5,999 bases of DNA. Origin: Ileibacterium sp. (GTDB lineage Bacteria; Bacillota_I; Bacilli_A; Erysipelotrichales; Erysipelotrichaceae). The stretch is from the NCBI GenBank assembly GCA_021443945.1, contig JABUSF010000010.1:49550-55548 (forward strand), in the 5' to 3' direction. Under the pieces are notes generated by a model. That model saw only the letters and a program-made list of their open reading frames with translations. It did not search any database and had not been told where the DNA came from. The translations under genes were made by a program, and so were the position numbers. Each line of letters opens with the position of its first letter. Position 1 is the first letter of the stretch. This document shows, piece after piece, positions 1-4,893 of this stretch.

Positions 1-246
1 GGAAAAGAAGGCATCAAGCTTTTGGGTACGGCTTTAAAAGACCAGCTGCGATTGGAAATGACGGAAAAAGAAGACAACGATGTCTTAAAAAAACAGCCTG
101 TTCCCCATGATGAACAAGTCATTCCAATGGGCAAAGTTCCGGAAGATGTCTTAGAAAAAAATAAGATTCCTCAGGATAACGAAATCATTGAAATGGAAGA
201 CAAGCATCCTGCCCAGCCAAAAGAAGACTCCCCGGCAAACGCCTGA
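1..246 (+). CDS. C-terminal part of an unidentified protein, cut by the left window edge
   Basis: The reading frame is open from base 1 and ends at TGA 244-246, so 81 residues are visible. A TTG at base 22 could nominally start it, but the frame continues upstream and no convincing ribosome binding site precedes it. I therefore read this as the C-terminus of a longer protein. The visible part begins with a short amphipathic stretch (residues 1-20) and then becomes a highly charged, Pro/Glu/Lys/Asp-rich, probably disordered tail. That tail holds loose repeats of the form [VI]-P-x-D-[EN]-[QE]-[VI]-I-x-M at residues 34-43 and 56-65, with a related V-P-E-D segment at 46-49. No catalytic motif, membrane span or signal is visible. 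It converges on the ROK kinase gene with only 11 bp between the stop codons. I do not recognise the family; such tails occur on many membrane or cell-envelope proteins, but nothing here assigns one. Confidence 0.6.
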   Translation, partial: GKEGIKLLGTALKDQLRLEMTEKEDNDVLKKQPVPHDEQVIPMGKVPEDVLEKNKIPQDNEIIEMEDKHPAQPKEDSPANA

Positions 247-257
247 GAAGTCTTTGG

Positions 258-1148
258 TTAATGCGATGGATGCCGGGCCTGAAAATTCAAATAGGCTCCC
301 AGCATGCCGGCGTTGTTTTCGAACAGCGCCGGTTTTATTGTCAGGCTTCTGTAACTGTATTCCATCATCCGCTCTTTGAGCTCGGACTGAATTTTGGGAA
401 TCAAAACATCCGAAGCCTTCATGATGCCGCCTCCTAAAACAATCACATCGGGATTCAGGATGGATGCAATGACAGAAAGGCCTTTTCCAAGAATGCAGCA
501 GGTCCGGTCAATTTCCTGGCAGCAGACCAAATCATGCCTGGCTGCTTCTTCAAGAATGCGCTTGCCCGTCCAGACACCAGAGCTTTCCGGCTTTTGTTCC
601 TGTACATGTCTGCACAGAGCGGAAGCAGACCCTTTGAATTCAAAAAAGCTGTCCTCAAAAGGCATAAAGCCCACTTCACAGGCAGCACCAGACGCACCGG
701 ACAGGACCTTGCCGTCCACCACAAAACATCCGCCGATGCCGGTGCCAATGGTCATCACAAAGGCGTGGGAAAACCCTTTGGCTGCCCCGCACTTTGCTTC
801 TGCCAGAGCAGCGCAGTTCACATCGTTTTCCACTTCCACACACAGATGCAGCCGCTCTTCCAGTATGGCTTTCAGAGGGGTACCGGAATAATCTGGAATG
901 TTCGGACCGCAAATCAGAATCTCCCCTTTGGCAGCATCCACCACCCCTGGCGTAGAGATGGAAACGCCCCGGATTTCATATTGATTCTGAAGACAGTCAA
1001 TGAGGCTGACAATCTGCTCAATGAGAGCCGGACCGCCTTCGCTGGCTTTGGAATCCAGGATCTTTTGGAAAACAAATTCCTGCCGGTCATTGATCAGACC
1101 ATATTTGATGGCCGTTCCGCCAATATCAATGCAAATGACATCACTCAT
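258..1148 (-). CDS. ROK-family sugar kinase (beta-glucoside kinase / N-acetylmannosamine kinase-like)
   Basis: The 296-residue protein has the usual length of a single-domain ROK kinase, a cytoplasmic enzyme that phosphorylates a hexose or related sugar with ATP. Visible motifs in order: phosphate-binding DIGGT (8-12); a sugar-contact segment GPN-x3-YSG (81-89); the catalytic END-x-N with Asp109 as predicted general base; the second phosphate loop IGTGIGG (134-140); and the C-terminal adenosine-site LGGGI (238-242). The usual ExGH motif reads E158-V-G-F161, so its His is replaced, and the CGCGxxGCxE zinc-binding loop is missing. Instead E170-F-K-G-S-A-S follows directly, a layout I associate with zinc-independent ROK kinases such as BglK-like enzymes. 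ATG at 1148 is preceded by a purine-rich AGGGAAAGGGAAGAG site. It lies 23 bp downstream of the IIB/pseudo-ROK gene and is surely co-transcribed. The sugar cannot be read from sequence; beta-glucosides, ManNAc, allose or glucose are all possible. Confidence 0.9.
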   Translation of the reverse strand: MSDVICIDIGGTAIKYGLINDRQEFVFQKILDSKASEGGPALIEQIVSLIDCLQNQYEIRGVSISTPGVVDAAKGEILICGPNIPDYSGTPLKAILEERLHLCVEVENDVNCAALAEAKCGAAKGFSHAFVMTIGTGIGGCFVVDGKVLSGASGAACEVGFMPFEDSFFEFKGSASALCRHVQEQKPESSGVWTGKRILEEAARHDLVCCQEIDRTCCILGKGLSVIASILNPDVIVLGGGIMKASDVLIPKIQSELKERMMEYSYRSLTIKPALFENNAGMLGAYLNFQARHPSH

Positions 1149-1171
1149 AATCTCTTCCCTTTCCCTGTCTG

Positions 1172-2602
1172 TTAGTCGCTTTTGGAATGATGCTTCAAAT
1201 ACTCCAGGCAGATGGCCAGCTGGCCGTCCATTAAATAGCCGGAAACATCTTCCACATATTCCAGCTTGGGAATATACTGCTCGGGAATGTAATTGAGCAT
1301 GTATTTGTGCAGTTCATTCATATCGTTGGCGGCTGGCGTGCGCAAAAACAATATCTCGGGGCCAAGAATGCTGATGGCAGGCAAAATGGAGTTGGTAATA
1401 ATTTCCAGCTGCCCATGATCCGTTTTTGCCAGTCTGGAGGGCATGTTGGAATACTGCATTCGGTTGGCATAGAGGAAGACTTCCCCGGCAATTCCTTCTC
1501 TGCCATAAACGAGCTGGCCATTGACAATGGAGCCAATTCCACCGGTGGAAATTCCAAAAGGCAGTGAAAAGTACAATAGATTTCTGGATTCGGGATGCAG
1601 GGCTGACAGTCCCAGTACAGCGGCATTGGAATTGTTGGAGATTAGAATATCCAGTCCAAATTCCTCTTTAATCGACTGCAGGAGTTTGACTTTTTCTGTG
1701 GTTTCATTGGAATGAGGCAGCGCAAAATTGTCCTGATCTGCACTGACAATTCCGGGAACAGCCAAACCAAGCAAATCGATATGATCCACGGACAGCTTTG
1801 CGCGCTTAATGATGTCTCTTAACAGCTGGTAATTGACCTGTGGAACTTTGACAAATTCATTCAGAACGACTTTCCCCTGATGATACAGCCGGTACCAGAC
1901 ATTGCTTCCCTGGTATTCCACCACTACCCCAACGGTTAAAATCGTTGAGTCCGAGGCAATGGCCAGATTGCTGGGGGAAACCACCGGTTTTGGCAGAGCG
2001 TTGTCCTCACGATAGGTTTTAACCTGCTGGCGGACAAATTCCAGAGCTTCCATGGAATTGAAGCCGGCAAAAGCCGATGTGGGAAACTGCAGAACCAGTT
2101 TGTCCGGGATGGCGGATTTCAGTTTCTTGTACAAATACCCGATCTGAGGGGCAATCAAAATTACATCGTAATCCGGCGCTGTTTCGAATAAGGTTAAATA
2201 TGGAACAGCGTCAAAATGGTAGTCCAGACCCAGTGTCTTTGCATTTTCATTGAGCTTTTCCGCAAAGAATGTGGTGGTCGCTCCGGAGGTGCAGGACAGC
2301 AGAACTTTAATTGTCTTTTCTTCCGTCAGTTTCTGCAGCGCAGCTGCCATTTCCCAGAACAGCTCTTTGACGTGCTCTTCCTCACTCAGTTCAAAATGAA
2401 GATAGTATTTCAGCTGGTTGTCTTTGCGGGATACAATGGAGATTTCAGCCAGATCGTCCCCGTAAAAGACAATCTCTGCCACCCCCAGATCATTTTTTAA
2501 CAGAATCTGGTTTTCCGAGTTGTCAATAATCTCAAAGTCCGGAAGCTTCTGTTCCAGAATCCAGTTTTTATATTTTTCCTTGTTGAAAGAATGACTTCCC
2601 AT
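1172..2602 (-). CDS. Three-part fusion: unknown N-terminal domain, PTS IIB-like domain, degenerate ROK domain
   Basis: This 476-residue protein appears to have three parts. Residues 1-95 are a small alpha/beta-looking domain I cannot assign; no helix-turn-helix is evident. Residues about 98-195 resemble the lactose/cellobiose-type PTS IIB fold: strand KVLLSC ending in Cys104, followed by TSGATTTFFAEKL (the family's C-x-x-G-M-S-T-S loop with Met changed to Ala), then later D-V-I-L-I-A-P-Q-I-x-Y-L (146-157), matching the IIB strand and Q-x-x-Y signature. Residues about 221-470 follow the ROK/actin-like fold: VPG (282-284), an ASN-rich segment S322-N-N-S-N326 where kinases have E-N-D-x-N, ISTGGIG (351-357), and GIAGEVF (370-376). 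The first phosphate loop (DIGGT) is absent and the catalytic Asp is Asn324, so kinase activity is unlikely. Inference: a sugar or phosphorylation sensor working with the ROK kinase encoded just downstream. The start at 2602 has an AGGAAAGGAAAAG ribosome site. Confidence 0.8.
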   Translation of the reverse strand: MGSHSFNKEKYKNWILEQKLPDFEIIDNSENQILLKNDLGVAEIVFYGDDLAEISIVSRKDNQLKYYLHFELSEEEHVKELFWEMAAALQKLTEEKTIKVLLSCTSGATTTFFAEKLNENAKTLGLDYHFDAVPYLTLFETAPDYDVILIAPQIGYLYKKLKSAIPDKLVLQFPTSAFAGFNSMEALEFVRQQVKTYREDNALPKPVVSPSNLAIASDSTILTVGVVVEYQGSNVWYRLYHQGKVVLNEFVKVPQVNYQLLRDIIKRAKLSVDHIDLLGLAVPGIVSADQDNFALPHSNETTEKVKLLQSIKEEFGLDILISNNSNAAVLGLSALHPESRNLLYFSLPFGISTGGIGSIVNGQLVYGREGIAGEVFLYANRMQYSNMPSRLAKTDHGQLEIITNSILPAISILGPEILFLRTPAANDMNELHKYMLNYIPEQYIPKLEYVEDVSGYLMDGQLAICLEYLKHHSKSD

Positions 2603-2638
2603 ATGTTTCTTTTCCTTTCCTGACCATGTTCTGCTTTC

Positions 2639-2644
2639 ATCTTA
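2639..2644 (-). promoter_or_regulatory. Weak candidate -10 box for the fusion gene / ROK kinase operon
   Basis: On the minus strand the hexamer TAAGAT lies about 36 bp upstream of the ATG at 2602 and matches four of six positions of TATAAT. No good -35 box sits 17 bp upstream of it (GAAAAA is found there). If it is real, the promoter is weak or needs an activator. This is a tentative call. Confidence 0.2.
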
Positions 2645-2711
2645 CCCTAATTCCCGTATGGTTTTTCGATGTTTTTGGATCCGCCTGGTGCAAGGTCAGT
2701 CCGTCTATTTT

Positions 2712-2740
2712 GAGGAAGTACAAAAATTGATCACTTCTTC
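2712..2740. promoter_or_regulatory. Inverted repeat spanning the -35 region of the dehydrogenase promoter, possible operator
   Basis: GAGGAAGT at 2712-2719 and ACTTCTTC at 2733-2740 are inverted copies with one mismatch in eight, separated by 13 bp. The dyad surrounds the candidate -35 box at 2727-2732, which also contains the small palindrome TGATCA (2728-2733). Such placement is typical of a repressor site, but no regulator is identifiable here and the repeat is short. Confidence 0.25.
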
Positions 2741-2755
2741 TATTTCTTTTATGCT
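2727..2755 (+). promoter_or_regulatory. Candidate sigma-A promoter for the short-chain dehydrogenase gene
   Basis: TTGATC (2727-2732) and TATGCT (2750-2755) are separated by an ideal 17 bp and each match four of six positions of the housekeeping consensus. The -10 box lies about 41 bp upstream of the chosen start codon at 2796. A perfect 10-bp palindrome, CTGAATTCAG (2754-2763), covers the expected transcription start. An alternative AT-rich -10 (TATATA, 2768-2773) lacks a good -35 partner. Confidence 0.4.
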
Positions 2756-2782
2756 GAATTCAGTAAGTATATAAAGCAATAT

Positions 2783-2787
2783 GAGGA
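2783..2787 (+). promoter_or_regulatory. Ribosome binding site that decides the dehydrogenase start
   Basis: GAGGA ends 8 bp before the ATG at 2796, a normal spacing. The in-frame ATG at 2781 lies before this site and has no purine-rich site of its own, so 2796 is preferred as the start codon. Confidence 0.65.
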
Positions 2788-2795
2788 TTAATAAT

Positions 2796-3527
2796 ATGAA
2801 TAAGGTTTGTGTTGTAACAGGCGGAACCCGTGGAATCGGGTTGGCCACTGTCATTGCTTTTGCAAAAGCCGGCTATCAGGTTGTTCTGTACGGATCCAGG
2901 AAAGAGTCTGTGGAAAAGGCCCTTTCAGATTTGAAGGAGCAGAATCTGGAAGCCGAAGGCAAATGGACAGATTTGACAGATGAAGCAGCTGTCATGAAAG
3001 ATTTTGAAGAGATTAAAAGCCAGTACGGTTCTCTGGATGTGGTGATCTGCAACGCAGGAATTTCCGATTCGACCCCCTTTACAGATTACAGTGTGGATCT
3101 GTTTAAGAAAGTTATGGATTTAAACGTGGTGGCTCCGTATGTCTGTGCTCATGCAGCGGCCGGGATTATGAAAGAACAAAGAAATGGAGTGATTTTAATC
3201 ACTTCCAGCATGGTGGCTAAAAATGGCCAGCCTAGCGGAGTCGCCTATCCGGTTTCCAAATTTGCGGTTAACGGGATGGTCACTTCCCTGGCCCGTGAAC
3301 TTGGACCTTTTGGAATCCGGGTCAATGCAGCCGCTCCAGGAATCACAATGACCGATATGGTAAAAGCCCTTCCGGAAGCGATGATCAATCCAATGATCCA
3401 TGCTATTCCATTACGAAGAATCGGCCTTCCGGAAGATATCGCCAATGCCTTTCTGTTTTTGGCAAGTGACCAGGCTTCCTATATTACAGGAGCCATTCTG
3501 CCAGTGGACGGAGCGATGGCTGTATAA
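2796..3527 (+). CDS. Short-chain dehydrogenase/reductase, FabG-like (NADP(H)-type)
   Basis: With the ATG at 2796 the protein is 243 residues, the classical SDR length. It shows the dinucleotide-binding TGGTRGIG (8-15), the NAG motif (86-88), and the catalytic tetrad Asn110, Ser138, Tyr151 and Lys155, the last three at the same numbers as in E. coli FabG. It ends with the usual PG-x-T region (181-185) and VDGA near the C-terminus. The second strand ends in G-S-R-K (33-36) without an acidic residue, which suggests NADPH preference. Family knowledge supports a cytoplasmic oxidoreductase of a keto or hydroxy group; the substrate could be a 3-oxoacyl thioester, a sugar or polyol, or a steroid. No fatty-acid genes adjoin it, so a housekeeping fabG role is not supported. 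It is transcribed divergently from the sugar kinase operon, which could mean shared control. A starter ATG at 2781 would add five residues but lacks a ribosome site. Confidence 0.9.
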   Translation: MNKVCVVTGGTRGIGLATVIAFAKAGYQVVLYGSRKESVEKALSDLKEQNLEAEGKWTDLTDEAAVMKDFEEIKSQYGSLDVVICNAGISDSTPFTDYSVDLFKKVMDLNVVAPYVCAHAAAGIMKEQRNGVILITSSMVAKNGQPSGVAYPVSKFAVNGMVTSLARELGPFGIRVNAAAPGITMTDMVKALPEAMINPMIHAIPLRRIGLPEDIANAFLFLASDQASYITGAILPVDGAMAV

Positions 3528-3536
3528 TCTTTTAAC

Positions 3537-3569
3537 AAAAAAAACTGATCGGCAAAGATCAGTTTTTTT
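3537..3569. terminator. Bidirectional intrinsic terminator between convergent genes
   Basis: An A-tract plus ACTGATC (ending 3550), a GGCAAA loop (3551-3556), and GATCAGT followed by a T-tract (3557-3569) form a long perfect stem flanked by A and T runs. It therefore works in principle on both strands. It lies 9 bp after the dehydrogenase stop codon, and its T-run runs into the TAA stop of the convergent YoaK/DUF1275 gene (3568-3570). Confidence 0.85.
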
Positions 3570-4278
3570 ATGCTCTTCTATTTATCTGTGAAGAATGGCG
3601 GATTTTCCAGTCTTCCAGATCCTCCCGCAGCATAATCAGGGCGGCCAGTGAGGTTGGCCCAATGGCAAGCCAAATTGTTTTTTCTGCCAGATGCTGATGA
3701 AATCCGGATACGCTCATCGCTCCGATCACAAAGCAGGCAATCATGACTGTATGGGTAATGACCCGGCTTAAGCTGACGGCATCCCGCTTTTGAATCCAGC
3801 GGTATAAATGAATGCCCAGCTGGCGGACATGGTTGGTGCAGAATGTGGTTGCCATGGTAATGTTGCCGGCTTTCTGAAAAGAGTTGTACTGACTGGCAGC
3901 GACAAACATGATGAGGCATTGAATGATGGAGTCTGGAACACTTTTGGGAACGAATCCTACAAGAACAAAGACGGCGATTTCCATCAGGGAGAAAATGGTA
4001 GCCCATTGAATCCGCAGGCTGGAGACAGACTTTGGTCTAAGAATCTCCGAAACAACCGTTCCTGCCATGTAGGAGGCAAATGGGATGAAATAATACAAAG
4101 CAGATTTCCACCCTTTGCTTCCAAAGGTAATCCCCATCAAAAGAAGATTTCCGGTTTGGGCATTGCAGAATACACCTCCCCGAATCAAATACGTATAGGC
4201 ACCCATCATTCCAGCCGTCATCATCATTAAAGCCATGACCAGTCTTCGCTGTCCGCTGCGGCGTATGGTTTGTTCCAT
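3568..4278 (-). CDS. YoaK/DUF1275-family integral membrane protein
   Basis: The 236-residue protein has about six predicted hydrophobic helices (roughly 13-33, 61-80, 93-111, 116-133, 173-190, 201-217). It carries the family hallmark in and after the first helix: GAYTYLIRGGVF followed by N-A-Q-T-G-N (39-44). A second conserved-looking segment, A-A-S-Q-Y-N-S-F (127-134) and N-I-T-M-A-T-T-F (139-146), also fits DUF1275. The family is widespread in bacteria; its biochemical role is not established to my knowledge, though transporter-like function is often guessed. ATG at 4278 is preceded by AAAAGGAG with 8 bp spacing. A second ATG overlaps that site in another frame and is not used. The gene stands alone: a terminator precedes it on the same strand and a shared terminator follows. 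Length is normal and no damage is seen. Confidence 0.88.
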   Translation of the reverse strand: MEQTIRRSGQRRLVMALMMMTAGMMGAYTYLIRGGVFCNAQTGNLLLMGITFGSKGWKSALYYFIPFASYMAGTVVSEILRPKSVSSLRIQWATIFSLMEIAVFVLVGFVPKSVPDSIIQCLIMFVAASQYNSFQKAGNITMATTFCTNHVRQLGIHLYRWIQKRDAVSLSRVITHTVMIACFVIGAMSVSGFHQHLAEKTIWLAIGPTSLAALIMLREDLEDWKIRHSSQINRRA

Positions 4279-4286
4279 TGATTCAT

Positions 4287-4294
4287 CTCCTTTT
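4287..4294 (-). promoter_or_regulatory. Ribosome binding site of the YoaK/DUF1275 gene
   Basis: On the minus strand AAAAGGAG sits 8 bp before the ATG at 4278. It fixes this start rather than the out-of-frame ATG beginning immediately after the site. Confidence 0.8.
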
Positions 4295-4331
4295 CGTACA
4301 ACAGTTTAACCCTATTGTTATGGTTTCCAAC

Positions 4332-4352
4332 AAAAAAGTGCCTTGCGGCACT
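4332..4352 (-). terminator. Intrinsic terminator after the HdeD/DUF308-like gene
   Basis: Read on the minus strand: AGTGCC, a GCAA tetraloop of GNRA type, GGCACT, then a run of T. The six-bp stem begins 7 bp after the TAA stop (4360-4362). It ends the DUF6765/DUF308-like transcript and implies that the YoaK/DUF1275 gene has its own promoter within the roughly 50 bp that follow, where no convincing -35/-10 pair could be picked. Confidence 0.8.
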
Positions 4353-4359
4353 CTGAATC

Positions 4360-4893
4360 TTACTGAATGGCTGTGAGCTTTGGCTTCTGAAAGGCCATGG
4401 CAAACTTGCGCCAGGCACTGTTGAGCAATGCAACAGCATAGAGAATGGACAAAGTTTTTAAGGAGTTTATATAGAACAGGGAGACGACAGCGTAAATCAC
4501 TTTCATCAGCCCGAGGGCAAAATCAAGCTTCCATCCTTTGGCTTGAAACCGTCCGGCATCCAAAGCATGAATAATCTCCAGAACACCTTCCATACAGAAC
4601 ACGGCAATCAAATAACCAAGTGAAATAATGGTGCTGGTCTTTTCCACGAAATTGAGGAAAATAGCAAAATCCAGAAGGAGAATTCCCCGAAATAAAATTC
4701 GAACCCCGCCGACCATGTAACAGGCGTAATTAAAGTAGTAAATAAAGCTTTGAATGGAACGCACAAACAAAGAGACCGTCAAAACGAAGATGATCATTTG
4801 GGAAGCTTCCTCCGGCAGTGTAATGACCAGCATCGAAGCGGCGATGTTCGCATACCCATACAACATATACAGAATTCGTTTTGTAAAGCTCAT
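4360..4893 (-). CDS. Six-helix membrane protein, HdeD/DUF308-like
   Basis: The 177-residue protein is almost entirely hydrophobic, with six likely helices at about 7-27, 31-53, 63-83, 87-109, 122-142 and 146-166. The pattern of paired helices with G-I-L-L-L-D-F-A-I-F (70-79) and a following helix ending in E-x-I-I-H-A resembles the short-helix repeats of HdeD/DUF308 proteins. The match is by pattern rather than by a firm motif. A positively charged C-terminal tail follows the last helix. The HdeD family is linked to acid resistance in E. coli, but that role cannot be transferred to this protein. The ATG overlaps the stop of the DUF6765 gene by four bases (ATGA, 4890-4893), with AAAGGAGG (4900-4907) inside the upstream gene, so translation is coupled and the two products probably act together. 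Confidence 0.7.
   Translation of the reverse strand: MSFTKRILYMLYGYANIAASMLVITLPEEASQMIIFVLTVSLFVRSIQSFIYYFNYACYMVGGVRILFRGILLLDFAIFLNFVEKTSTIISLGYLIAVFCMEGVLEIIHALDAGRFQAKGWKLDFALGLMKVIYAVVSLFYINSLKTLSILYAVALLNSAWRKFAMAFQKPKLTAIQ

Noticed and set aside
224..254. Possible hairpin (AAGACT...AGTCTT with inner GGC/GCC) between the left-edge gene and the ROK kinase gene
   Set aside because: The stem is interrupted by a 4x5 internal loop and is followed by only three T residues, so it is not a convincing intrinsic terminator.
534..1175. Long open frame on the plus strand (213 codons) antisense to the ROK kinase gene
   Set aside because: It lies opposite a gene with clear ROK motifs, its product shows no recognisable domain and is rich in His, Phe and Arg as expected from antisense reading. 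Treated as a shadow.
1172..2602. Annotation of the fusion protein as a NagC/XylR-type ROK transcriptional repressor
   Set aside because: No helix-turn-helix can be seen in the N-terminal 95 residues, and a IIB-like domain takes the position before the ROK part.
2603..2795. Riboswitch or small RNA in the divergent intergenic region
   Set aside because: Only short dyads are present. No known riboswitch core, T-box or terminator/antiterminator pair could be recognised.
3808..4230. Plus-strand open frame of 140 codons antisense to the YoaK/DUF1275 gene
   Set aside because: The minus-strand frame has family motifs, membrane helices and a strong ribosome site. The antisense product is hydrophilic and unrecognisable.
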